64,000 bases of DNA from Ichthyophis bannanicus (taxonomy: Eukaryota > Chordata > Amphibia > Gymnophiona > Ichthyophiidae). The position numbers and the translations under genes were made by a program. The stretch is from positions 229,712,109-229,776,108 of the forward strand of contig CM066033.1 of the NCBI GenBank assembly GCA_033557465.1, in the 5' to 3' direction. The notes below the pieces were generated by a model. That model saw nothing but the letters and a program-made list of their open reading frames with translations, made no database searches and was not told the origin of the DNA. Position 1 is the first letter of the stretch; each line of letters opens with the position of its first letter. This document shows positions 36,990 to 47,700 of this stretch, one piece after another.

Positions 36990-37204
36990 TGACAGAGTTG
37001 TCAACTTATCCATTTCCAGGAGTGAGATTTTTTGTCAGGACTGGTTTTAAATTTGCATTGCAATGCAGTCTGGTATTTGTAGTCCCTGATTTTACCCATT
37101 GGAATCATTGCTGCAGGTTCCATAATGCACCAGGCTAAGATTGTCTGAAATCCAGGACTGGCTTAAAATCTCACTCCTGGAACTGGCTTGCTTGGCAATG
37201 CTGC
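36990..37204. mobile_element. Miniature TIR element, copy b
   Basis: Left arm 'gagttgtcaacttatccatttccaggagtgagatt', right arm 'aatctcactcctggaactggcttgcttggcaatgc'. The interior is shared with copy a. Both share the 'gttgcca' terminus and the 'ccaggactgg' block with the hAT-type element at 36,367, so the three are likely relatives. Confidence 0.65.
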
Positions 37205-37417
37205 ACTGATATCATCCGATTCTAGGGTTACCTGTTCCTAACGACAATGGGCTTCTTCGCCTATAGTTGTATGAAAAATGTTCTTTACAACTGGGATTCT
37301 CCTCACAGTTGTGGAGCGTCATCACTTTCAAATATGAATGGAGTCCCCTTTTGCTGCTTTTAGTGACTTTGAGAGGGTCCAACAGCATTTATAAATATGT
37401 CCAAGCGCTGTTTTTAT

Positions 37418-37492
37418 TTTATTTATTTATATATACCGTATATATATATATATATTTTTTTTTTTTTATTTATTTATTTAAATTTTTTTTTT
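37418..37492 (+). repeat. AT-rich simple repeat
   Basis: A (TTTA)n tract, then a (TA)n run, then T-runs and TTTA units. Confidence 0.9.
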
Positions 37493-37499
37493 ATACTAT

Positions 37500-38490
37500 C
37501 TATGGCCCCTTTGTTCTTCCACCGTTCCTTATTCCTCGAGGTACTTTAGGGGTTTCCATCATTATGATAAAAATTCTTTCATTTGTTGCCTTTTTTTCTT
37601 GGCATCATCTATTCTCCTATGCGGTATTTAATACAAGTGCCTATGAGTCACCAGAATAATACGCTTGTTCAGTTTGTTGGCTACTTTTTCTTTCCAATAC
37701 CTCCATTGGTTCTAGATCTGCTATCTTCCCTTTCTGCTGCTTTCACTTGTGGCATCTAGGGAGTTGATGATGCGAATGGTATCCTAGCAACCGTAACTGG
37801 CGCCTAAACCCGGCTCTTATACGCTGACTCAGCGTTTTTTTACTACTTGATACACTCCGCGCTGTCCTGCACCGTCCTTGAATGTTCCGTGTGTCGCAGT
37901 AAGTAATTCCTCAGACTTGATGCACTTTAAAATTATACAGTGGGGGTTACTCAACATTTTAGTTGTCCTTGGCATCCTTTCCCCAAACATCTAAGAGCAA
38001 GGATATGTCCTTTATTTGCAAGTCTTGTATTTTTATCACAGTACCTCCCTTGGATATAAATAAACGTCTCTTTTCATTAATACTAGATCCAGGATTTGGA
38101 GTATGAAAATGTGTTTATTCCTCCCCTCTAGTCCTAAGACGAGCAGGCAGAACTATAGGCAATTAGAATTATGAATCCCTCTACATGGGTCTTAGAAGGA
38201 GTTTTTTAACATTTAGACTCTGCCTGCAGTGTTCAAACAGGTTAATCCAACAGGAATGTTTTCTCATATCAGCACCAGGTCTAGACATCGCAGGCACAAG
38301 AATAGAAAGTTGAATATTGAACATACTTCAAAGATTGTTGTAATCATTGTCTACATTGTTTTATGTATATGTTTTTAACTTTATATGGTTTCTTTTTACT
38401 TAGTTGCATGAGAGACTGCTAATCAAATTGCTCTAAGTAGAAGTGAATACACTACAGGTGCCTTATTTTACGTTTTATATTATATTTTTA
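37500..38490. other. Nothing recognised
   Basis: AT-rich non-coding DNA. No repeats or motifs were defined. Confidence 0.4.
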
Positions 38491-38494
38491 CATC

Positions 38495-38762
38495 CCCTCT
38501 TCTTTCTCCTCCCCGTCCCCTCTTCCCCTTCTGCTCCCCCTCTTCCCTTCTGCTTTCTTCTCCCCCCTCTGTCCCTTCTTCTCCCTTCCCTTCCTCCCTC
38601 ACCTTTCTCCTTTTCCCCCCTCCCCCCTCTCCTCTTCCCTCTTCCCCTCCCTCTCTTCCCTCTCTTCCCTCTCTCTTCCGCCCTCCCCATTCCCTCCCTT
38701 TCTCTTTCCCTCCTCCCCCTCCCCCCTTCCCCCTTCCGTCACTCTCTTCCCTCCCTCTCAGG
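38495..38762 (+). repeat. Polypyrimidine tract, about 270 bp
   Basis: Almost unbroken C/T on the plus strand (a few G/A). It produces a 114-codon Pro/Leu/Ser frame on plus and an Arg/Gly/Glu frame on minus, both by composition. Such tracts can adopt triplex DNA. Confidence 0.9.
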
Positions 38763-38879
38763 TTTTGCTTTTTGTTTTGATTTATAATGTTTCTATTTAT
38801 TACTTTTATGTCCCGTTTGTATATTAGACATGCTAATTTGTGATTCCTCTTTTTACATAATTGTTTTGTTCTTCACTTA

Positions 38880-38982
38880 TTCACTTGTTTTAAATCACTG
38901 TTTATTTATTATTTTTATTTATTATTTATTTATTGCTTTTATATACTGCGCTCTTTAAAATCAGTGTGGTTTACAGGTAACA
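38880..38982 (-). repeat. LINE/SINE-like 3' tail, reversed
   Basis: (TTTAT)n followed by 'gcttttatatactgcgctctttaaaatcagtgtggtttacagg', the reverse-orientation relative of the SINE tail in this window (…CCACACTGAT…). Confidence 0.55.
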
Positions 38983-39284
38983 TCTATGCATCTCAGGATG
39001 TCTGTTTATCTCACTTGTATCTCAGGATGTGTTTATCTCTGCTTTCAATTGCAGTATGCTTTTGAGTATCTATTTATTTATTTTTTATTGTTTTTTACTG
39101 ACATATGTTTTATTTATGTTTCTTTTATGCATATCTTAACACACAGAGTTCTTTGACCCCTGAGGAAGGCTTTTGCTGAAACACGGCTCATGTTTGGTCA
39201 TTGTGGTACTTTGTATTCCTGTTTTCTTACTGTAACCTATGTGGTCTAAATAAAATATTTCTTAAATATTTCACAATCCTCTTG

Positions 39285-39905
39285 TGTTTTAATAACCTTG
39301 AATATTTTTTTGTCATCTGCAAATTTGATCACCTCATTTGTTATTCTCATGTCCAGATCATTTATGAAGATATTAAAAAGCAGCGGACCCAGCACAGATC
39401 CCTGGGGTTCTCCACTGTTCACCTTCCTCCATTGAGAAAACTAGTCATTTAGCACTACTCTGTTTTCTTTTTTTTTTTGTAAACTTTGTTTATTAACCAA
39501 ACAGCAACATAACGTACAATACATTACTCAGCAAAAAGCCACAAAGGAGTGGTGTCTTATCTCCTCTGGGGCCTATACAATAAACAGGTAGGTCGCCGTA
39601 AACAAAACACGATACAAAAAATCGAAAGGCATATATAGTTAAACGTTTTCTCCTTTTTTTTTTTTTTTAAACTCTCTGTTTTCTTTTAACCATCTCCTAA
39701 TCCACTATATTACACTGCCTCCTATCCCATGACTTTTTAATTTTGCCAAGAGTCTCTCATAAGGGACCTTGTCATAGGCTTTCTGAAAATCCTGATTCAC
39801 TATATTGACTGGCTCACCTTTGCCTACGTGTTTATTCACATCTTGAAAAATATAAAAGATTAATAAGACAAGACTTTCCTTGACTAAATCCATGTTGGCT
39901 TTCTC
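39285..39905 (-). mobile_element. CR1-like RT fragment, split by an L1-like 3' end
   Basis: Minus strand: 39,893-39,705 reads FQKAYDKVPYERLLAKLKSH, a CR1 RT motif. After an insertion, 39,455-39,300 reads [20 protein letters not shown] and then IKFADD. This is the catalytic centre of a CR1-like RT (FADD). The rest of the element is missing on both sides. Confidence 0.8.
39472..39673 (-). mobile_element. L1-like 3' end insertion with 14-bp TSD
   Basis: It starts with a T run (a poly-A tail on the minus strand) and interrupts the CR1 frame. CTCTGTTTTCTTTT is present on both sides (39,458-39,471 and 39,674-39,687), a typical target-primed duplication. The body is about 200 bp without recognisable protein, so it is a strongly 5'-truncated LINE or a SINE moved by one. 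Confidence 0.7.
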
Positions 39906-39956
39906 CCATTAAACCATGACTATCTACAAGGCTAGGAGCATGTGAGTGTCACTTCT

Positions 39957-39976
39957 GCCCCCCCCCCCCCCCCCCA
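39957..39976 (+). repeat. Poly-C run
   Basis: An uninterrupted run of about 19 C residues. Confidence 0.9.
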
Positions 39977-40517
39977 CAGTGAAAGAGGTACTGAAGGGGA
40001 TTTTGGAGCTACCAGGAGTTCAGGGGTTGGGGGTTAGAGGCCAACAGGGAAATAAATATTTTAGGGAGTTTTAATGGTGGGGGCCATGGACCACCAGGGA
40101 AAGATTTTAAGGGGGGTTCAGGGCCTCTGGGCCACCAATGATTTTTTAGCAGTGTCAATGGCGGGGGGGGGAGTAGGAACATTATGATAAGGGGTCTGCC
40201 TTAGGTCACCTGAAGTAAAGTATCAGACCACCTCAGATGGCCTTTTTTTTGGCTAGCATGCCAACACATGCACAAGATATATATGCTGCTAATGCAAACC
40301 CCTGTGTGCATGTATCTGGCTTGCTCTCCTTGTTGATCACAGACGTTTTCCACAGACATTATTTGTATGCTGTTTGCTTACAGCATCACTGAATAAAAAT
40401 TCTGTAATAAACTTGCGTCAGTCAACCTTGTGCCATAGCTTTAGCTCTGGGCTCTAGATAAGGGTTACTGCATCAAGGCCTTACATTGTAAGCCTTCTGG
40501 GGGCAGGAGAATACATA

Positions 40518-40957
40518 GGGGCATGTTCACTAAGTTTCCCTAACTGCTAATGCACATGTGAGTGCACGCTAATGAACTGCGCTAGCAGTATGCATGCTAA
40601 ACAGACGGCACAGAGTTAATTTTGTGCTGCTTAGTGCACAATGGGGAGGGAAATTGGTAGGAGAGGGGAGGAGCGCAGGCATGCCTGCACATGCAGTTAG
40701 CATCAGATTGGCAGTATGTGTTCGCTGTCAATAATGCAGCAAGTGTGCGTGTCCTTAATGCAACTTCAGTGGGTGGCATTAAGTGTCTATACCTTAAATG
40801 TGACTGCTGCCAATGAAATCAGTGTGATACCTATCGAGGCCATGCTATAGATACTCCCAATAGATAGTGCATTACAGTTGCACATACCGCACATTGATTT
40901 CTACTCTCAACACATAATGCCTGCAGAGCCTTAGCGCAGTTTAGTAAACATGCCCCA
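40518..40957. mobile_element. Short TIR element, GGGGCATGTTTACTAA family, copy 2
   Basis: Left end GGGGCATGTTCACTAA, right end TTAGTAAACATGCCCC. ATA on both sides suggests a 3-bp target duplication. Non-coding. Same family as 1,001-1,434. Confidence 0.7.
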
Positions 40958-41204
40958 TAGTTTATCGGAATGTAACTCACCTTGAGCTACTGCTGAAAAG
41001 ATGAATCCAAATCCCATTCTATGCTTTTGTTTAGAATTGTACCTGTTGCTTCATGCAGGTAACACTGCGCTTCCCCCCCCCCCCTCCCCCGCCGCCTTCT
41101 TGAGAAGCATGAAGGTTGTTTAAGTTTAGCTTTTAATGAAAATGCTCTATTGCTTTGATTAAGGGCTGGTTCAACCATTAGGCAAGAGTAGAATGGTCAC
41201 CTAG

Positions 41205-41470
41205 GACAGCAGCTTCTTAGGGGCAACAGACAGCAGTAGCATGCAAAGCAAAACAATAGATCCTGACAGCCACACATCAAACATTATTTTACCTGCAGCG
41301 AGAGTAGGCACTCACAGCCACACAAAGCAAAGTTTAATATTTAAAAGTGTGATCTTCAATTATGAATTTTTACAGGATTGTTATGCCAGGGCTGGTGTTG
41401 GGATGGTCATCATTGTTGAGTTTGGTTGTCAAGATAATGGGGGGAGGGTGCATAAGAGTAAAGGTTTGCC
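41205..41470 (+). mobile_element. hAT-like dispersed repeat, copy 3
   Basis: Plus-strand blocks AAAACAATAGATCCTGACAG, AAGCAAAGTTTAATATTTAAA and TTTTTACAGGATTGTT match the reverse complement of 11,992-12,290 and part of 22,400-22,550. A 106-codon frame at 41,241 is not conserved in the other copies and is treated as chance. Confidence 0.55.
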
Positions 41471-41531
41471 AAGCACAATATCCTTGCACTGCCCTATGTT
41501 GATTCCATCCACTTGCTATATAGGGATCCCA

Positions 41532-42075
41532 TGGGCCTCATTCCATTTTGCACAGAGGTAGATGGGATTCTGATCCCCCAGGGCACGTCTAGGCCTGTAC
41601 ATGCAAGCCAGGACCCGTTCTGGTCAGCCTGCATGTACAGGCCTCTGCCCAACTAAATCAGTCAAAGCTCCTGAATGGAGCTGGGGTGCCATGGCGTCCA
41701 CTTGCCATGGCACAGCGGCCCCATTCAGGAGCTGTGATCCCCAGCCACTGACCTGTTCTTTAATTCCCTGCAGCCCGACCCCCGATCTGGCCTCTCAAGG
41801 CCAGGGTCAGGCTGTGTGGAATCTCCTGCACCACCTCCTACCTTGTCTGCCACCCGGACCTGCCGTTCCCCACCATCTAGGGGAACTAATTCCACCTCAG
41901 AAATGGAATAAGTTCCTCATTCAGTCTGCCGGCCACAGACGTACTGGGCTGACATCAGAATCGGCCCTTTTCCTGCCCCTGTCTAGCCTCCCTGTACAAA
42001 CACCTTGTCAGGGATGACAGAAGGGGCCGAATAGCGGGACGTCCATCCCCGCTATTCAGAGCTCAGAATGACCCC
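41532..42075. mobile_element. Serial-hairpin element, family A, copy 3
   Basis: Ends are GGGCCTCATTCC and GAATGACCCC. It is inverted relative to copy 2 (30,219-30,906). Shared blocks are AGGCCTGTACATGCA, GGTGCCATGGC paired with GCCATGGCAC, and AATTCCACCTCAGAAATGGAATAAG. 'GCGGGACGTCCATCCCCGCTATTCA' lies near its right end, as in copy 2's left end. Non-coding; a 138-codon frame at 41,601 is a by-product. Confidence 0.65.
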
Positions 42076-42350
42076 TTAAGTGTTTATCTCATGCCTTTTT
42101 GAATGTAGATCACTGTTTTTTGTCCCTACCACCTCTACTGAGAGGGCATTCCAGGCATCCACCCTATCTGTGAAAAGTATTTCCTGATGTGGCTTTTAAT
42201 TTACGTCCTTGCAACTTCATTTCATGTCCCCTAGTTCTATACTGTAACTTCCCTGTTTTTTGAAAAGGCTTGTTTTTCATTAACATCTTTTTTAGTATTT
42301 AAATTTCTGTATCATACCTCCACTATCCCTCCTCTCCTATGGGGTATACC

Positions 42351-42668
42351 CAGTGGTGGGATTCAATCTGAACAGGAGCGTTGGTGTTGCTGGTGCTGCA
42401 CGCTTGGGCCACTGGCAGCCACTGCAGGGCAGCAACTCCCTGGTGGCCCAGCAGACCAAATTCCCCACACACCAGTGGTTTGATGGCATTGGGGGCTTCC
42501 CGTGATGTCGCAGTCCCCCAATGCCATCAAACCACTGATGGGTGGGGGGGATTCCCGCCAGTGCAGCTCCAGCATTGTGATGCCATTTTCAGACGGGTTT
42601 GGTGAACATGGCCCATGGAAGGAACCAGTTCGCCTGAACTGGGCCGAACTGGCCGAATCCCACCACTG
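42351..42668. mobile_element. hAT-type miniature element with internal hairpin
   Basis: Ends are CAGTGGTGGGATTC and GAATCCCACCACTG. The flanks GGTATACC (42,343-42,350) and GCTGTACC (42,669-42,676) agree at six of eight bases, a worn 8-bp hAT-type duplication. The core carries a strong hairpin, CCAGTGGTTTGATGGCATTG... paired with ...CAATGCCATCAAACCACTG (about 42,472-42,536). Confidence 0.75.
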
Positions 42669-43122
42669 GCTGTACCTACTAAAGCCTTCAGGTCTTTTCT
42701 CTTCTGCACATACCTCATACCATTTTAGTCACTTTCTTTTGAATCACTTTGGTACAGCCCTGTTGCCTCAGAACTTGCAACCCATTGGATTAGAGATAGT
42801 TCAGTCTCCTTTCTTTTAACTACATCTCCATTACTTTTTCCACCACCAAGGTAAGGCATATTGGCCTGTAGTTTCCCACCTCTTCTGTGTTATCCCTTTT
42901 GTGAAGAGGGACTACATCAGCCCTTTTCCAGTTCTGAGGAACCTCTCCTTTCTCCAAAGATCTATTAACACATCCATTAGAATACCCATCAGAGACCTCC
43001 GGTGATGTCACGGAGCTAATGGCAGCAGCCTAGCCAAGCTCTGTCCGATTCCCATAAAAATCAGCGAGAATAAGCTAAACCCGGGTAGCAAGGTGGATGG
43101 AAGACAGACCCCCGAGGTTGCC

Positions 43123-44172
43123 ATGTCGACCCGGAAAAAGTTATTGGGTTTCCAGTCAGCGTATATGTGAAAGGAGGGAGAGGCGGTGACGAAGAGCTCC
43201 GGGCATGCGGAGGAGAGCGAAGATATAGAGAGCCCCGAGGAGGAGAATGAGGAGAGGCCAAAGCAGATAGAAGGTGCAGAGTTAAAAGCATGGCTAAAAG
43301 ACTTCAGAAGGGAGATACAAGAGGATTTAAAGGCTATGAGGAGAGATCTGAAAGAAACTTTGTGCATGATACAGCAGGACTTGAGCAGCCTGGGACAGCA
43401 TGTTGAAGAGATCAAAGAGCACGTGGGCAAAGAGGCTGGGGAGATGTAGGAAATGGCGGTGGAACAGTGCAAATTAAAAGCGGTGCAGGAAGAAATGCAA
43501 GAGAAGATAGAAGAAATGGAGGACAGGGCGAGGCGGAACAACCTGAGAATAAGAGGGATCCCAGAGACTGACAATTATAAAGACTGCGTTCAGGTGGTAA
43601 AACGTTTGTGTACGCATATTTTGAGATTGGAGGGGGGAGAAGAAGAATGAATGGACATCATAGGAGTGGAGAGAGTGCATCAGAGTCTGGGACTGCGGAG
43701 GGAGAAGCAGATACGGGACATTATTGTGTGCATGAGCTGCTTCCCAGTAAAAGTAAAGGTCCTGAATGTGGCCAGGAAATATGGACGCATTACATGGGAG
43801 TCGTGTGAGGTAGAAATCTTTAATGATCTATCCAGAGGAACGCTGGAGAGGAGGAGAGGACTGAAAGAAGTGACGGCATATCTGAGGGGCAAAGGACTGA
43901 GGTACAGATGGATGTTCCCATTTGGACTTTTGATTACTGTGAACGGGGCCTCTTGGAAGGTAAAGTTGACAGAAGAAGCATGGGCAGTATTGCAGGAGAT
44001 GGGGTGTGAACATCTGCCATCGACAAAAGAGAGAGAGCGGGAGCTGCTAAGTAAGGAGACTCGGAGGAGGACACCAGTAATGTCGCAGTGGCAAAGGGTG
44101 TCGGAGAAGGGGAAGAGATTAAAGAAACTTTCGCAAGAGCAGAAGAGCTTGCTGACGGAAACGGACACTTAA
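43123..44172 (+). pseudogene. L1-like ORF1 (RNA-binding, RRM/Transposase_22 type), broken
   Basis: A single frame runs from ATG at 43,123 to the stop ending at 44,172 (about 349 codons) with three in-frame stops (43,168, 43,447, 43,648). The N-part is acidic, and the helix-rich middle (LKDFRREIQEDLKAM..., QEEMQEKIEEMEDR) suits the trimeric coiled coil of L1 ORF1p. It is followed by the RRM signature ARRNNLRIRGIPE. The C-terminal domain has LLITVNGASWKV-like and PVMSQW segments. In L1, this protein coats the RNA and acts as chaperone. The stops are TGA/TAG single-base changes and no frameshift is needed, so the frame is otherwise kept. The start was chosen because it is the first in-frame ATG, followed by basic residues. 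Confidence 0.8.
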
Positions 44173-44798
44173 GACCAGGACAAGGAGGATGATATGAAAG
44201 GAGCTCCTTAGGAGCAGACTGTAAGGTCGACTGGACACTGAACTTGCAGGGCCAACATGGGTAGAGATAATACGGTGGGAGAGGGGGAGGGGGAGGGAGG
44301 AAAGAGGGAGAAGGTGGATAATTTGGGTGGGAATGGGGTAAAAAGGGGAATGGGGTAGGAGTGAAGGGGTGGAAGAAGGGGTAGGGGAGGGGTAAAAGTA
44401 GATAATTTGTGGAAGGGGAAGGTATGGGGGGAAAGGGACTATGGGGGAATTATAAGGGAGGGGGACAGATCTGGAAACGGGGAGATACGGGGAAGCAGGA
44501 AGAGAGAAAGGGTAACGAGGAGGAATGAGGAGAATGGGTGTCTTGGCATATTGATATATAGAGTGGAGAGCGGGATGAGTAATGGGATAGGATATGACAC
44601 ACGCAGAAGGAGAGGAGGGGGAAGGTAACAGGGGGTATGGGGACAGGGGGGAGAGGGGGACATACTGGAGGGGCAGTAGAAGGGAAGGGGGGAAGGGGAA
44701 GGGGAAGGGGAGGTTGGAAGGGAAGGGAGCGGGGAGGGGGGTAGGAAGAGAGGATACAACCAAGGAAGGGGGGAGAGGAGGAAGAGGGGGGAAGGGAA
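44173..44798 (+). other. Purine-rich inter-ORF spacer of the L1-like LINE
   Basis: About 625 bp almost entirely of A and G on the plus strand, separating ORF1 and ORF2. It generates a 214-codon Pro/Leu/Ser frame on the minus strand, which is compositional. The length is unusual, since L1 inter-ORF gaps are commonly short. Confidence 0.7.
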
Positions 44799-47700
44799 AT
44801 GGTGAGGATTGGATCAGTAAATGTTAAAGGGTTGAATTCGCTGAATAAACGGAGGCAATTATACAGGGAGATTCAGAAGAATCAATGGGAGATGGTGTTA
44901 ATACAAGAAACACATTTGAGGAGGGAGGTTAAAAAATGGGAGGTTTCCAGACCAATTTTTCTCCTGTAATAAGGGAGGGGCAAAGAGGGAGGGTGTTGCC
45001 ATTTTGGTAAAGGAGGGCAGTGGGTTACAGGTACAAGAGAGCTTTCGGGATTCAGAAGGGAGGGTGGTGGGTATTAAGGGAGAAAATAGGGAATGAAGAT
45101 ATCACCATAGTATCGATATATGGGCCAAACGGAACCCAAGTGGCATTTTGGAGGGGTTTAGGAAAAATGTTGGAGAAAGAAACACAACGAAAGCTACTCA
45201 TAGGAGGGGACTTTAATGTAGTATTACAACCTGGGTTGGATAGGCACCCGTGAGGGTCAGATGGGGGGGGGGGAGAGAAATAGGAGAAGGTTAAAAATAC
45301 TGATGAGGCAGTATAACTTAGCAGATGTATGAAGGGATAGGAACCCCAAGAGGAGGGAATACACCTTTTTCTCAGTGCCACATGGGAGTTGGAGTAGGAT
45401 TGATATGATATTGGTGGATATGGAATGGATGATAGAGGTTAAAGGGGAAGATATAGTACCGCTTGCATGGTCGGATCATGGGGCGGTGATGGTAGAGTTT
45501 AGGGGGAAAAGGCAAGAAGGACTTAAATTCCGGAGATTAAATGAGAGTTTGCTTAAGAGAAAGGAGTTGGTTGAAGACATTAAAGGGGTGATAAAGGAAT
45601 ACCTAGCATTTAATGATAATGGGGAGGTGAGAATGGTAGTTGTATGGTAGGGTTTGAAGGCTTATATTAGGGGGAGGCTTATTATGTGGGGAGCGAAACT
45701 GGGAGTTAAAAGCAGAGTATGAGAGCTGAGAGGGATAAAAAGGAGGTTGAGAGGGTGAGGGGGGAGTTGCATGCTTTGCAGGTAGATCAAGTGGCCTTTG
45801 AAATGAGACAGGTAAAACAGATGTATTACGAGTTTGGCAATAAGTCAGGTAGACTACTGGCTAGAAGGTTGAGGCAGAGGAAAGTGGCCTCAATGGTATA
45901 TCAAATTAAGGGGAAAAATGGGGAGGTCTGTAGAGAAGAAAAAGAGGTAAGAGAGCAATTTGCACAGTTCTATTGGGAATTGTATAAGAGGGAGGAGGGG
46001 ATAGAGGCAGATCAAATACAATGATATCTGGATGAGATTCAGTTGCCTAAGCTAACTGAGGAAGCCCAAGAGTTATTAGAGGAGGAACTTACGGGGGAGG
46101 AATTGGGGAGAGCGATCAAAGGGATGGTTGGGGGTAAGGCGCCGGGGTTGGACGGGCTACCAGGGAGTTTCTACAAGATGTTCCTAGAGGAAATAGGGGA
46201 TGTATTGGGAAGGGTGTTCAATGAAATATTAGAAGAGGGGGAAGAATTGACGCAGGAAATGCTTACAGCAGGAATTACCATTTTGCCAAAACAGGTAAAG
46301 GATCCTTTGAACTGTGGCTCATATCGTCCCATTTCATTGATTAATGTAGATGTAAAAATATTAGCAAAGGTGTTGGCGGGGAGGTTAGTGCCGTGGTTGC
46401 CAAGTCTGATAAGGAAGATCAGACTGGGCTCATTTTGGGGAGACAGGCAGCAGATAATATAAAGAGGGCATTAGGGGTAGTATGGGAGGCGGGGCAAGGG
46501 AAGGAGGAATTTTTGTTAATGTCAATAGATGCCGAGAAGGCGTTTGATAGGGTTCACTGGGAATTTTTAATGGGGGTAATGAAGAAAATGGGGTATGGCT
46601 CAAATTATGAGCAATGGGTGAGGGGATTATATGCAGGCCCTCAGGCATGAGTGAAAGTAAATGGAAGTTATTCAGGGGATTTTGAATTGGGGAGAGGAAC
46701 TAAGCAGGGGTGCCCCATGTCACCGTTGTTATTTGCAATGGTAGTTGAGCCACTGGTGCAGAGGATAAGGGAGAACGATAGGATCCTGAGACTGGAAAAA
46801 GGAGGGGTTAAGCATAAAATTTCGTTATATGTGGATGATATCTTATTATATATACGGCAACCACAGTTGGTGATGCCGGAAATTATGGGGGAGATAGAAA
46901 GGTTTGGGAGGGTATCGGGTTTTAAAATGAATCTAGACAAACCGTAGGTCTTAAACGTGTCAGTGCCTAAGGCTGTGGAGGAGCAATTAAAAAGGGAATA
47001 TCCAGTGAAATGGGTTAAAAGATCGTTGGGATATTTGGGAGTCCAGATTCCAGTGGGATATGAGGAGGTATATCAGGTTAACTATCCAAGAGTGATAGGT
47101 GAAATTAACAAGGATTTAGAGGGGTGGATGAGACAGGAGGTGTCCTGGTTAGGACGGATAGCTGGGGTTAAAATGAATATTCTGCCGCTTCTGCTGTATC
47201 TGTTCCAGGCGCTGCCGGTAAGAGTGCCGGATGGGGCGATGAGGGCGGTGCAGAGGAAGGTCTTTCAATATATTTGGAAAAGGAAACCTCTGACAATTGC
47301 GAGGGAGGCTATTTATGCACCAAAAGAAGAGGGGGGACTAGGGCTACCCAACCTCAAGGATTACTATAGAGAGGCACAAGTCAGACATGTAATGGATTGG
47401 AGGAGGGGGGTAGGGGTTAAGCTGGATGTGGCATTGGAAAAGACATACGTCAAGGGTAGAAGATTAGAAGCATGGTTATGGACCCCAAAGAAGGACCGGA
47501 AGGAGATGGGGGTGGGTTCGCCGGCTATGAGACAGATAGTAAGGGTGTGGGATGGAGTGAGAGCACAGGAGATAAAGGATAGGGGGAGTGAGTTTTCATT
47601 GATGACTCCATGGAGGGGGTGGAAAGCTTTTAGGCCTGGATGGGAAGGGGGAATTTTTGATGAATGGACGAGCAAAGGATTGGAGTGTTTTTATCAATTG

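Noticed and set aside
41601..42017. 138-codon plus-strand frame
   Set aside because: Same reason: family A element, frame not shared by copies 1 and 2.
43008..43574. 188-codon minus-strand frame opposite L1 ORF1
   Set aside because: Shadow of the plus-strand ORF1 frame, which has recognisable coiled-coil and RRM motifs.
44119..44763. 214-codon minus-strand open frame rich in Pro/Leu/Ser
   Set aside because: It is the complement of the purine-only spacer in the L1-like LINE; a tract with no T on the plus strand lacks most minus-strand stops. No domain.
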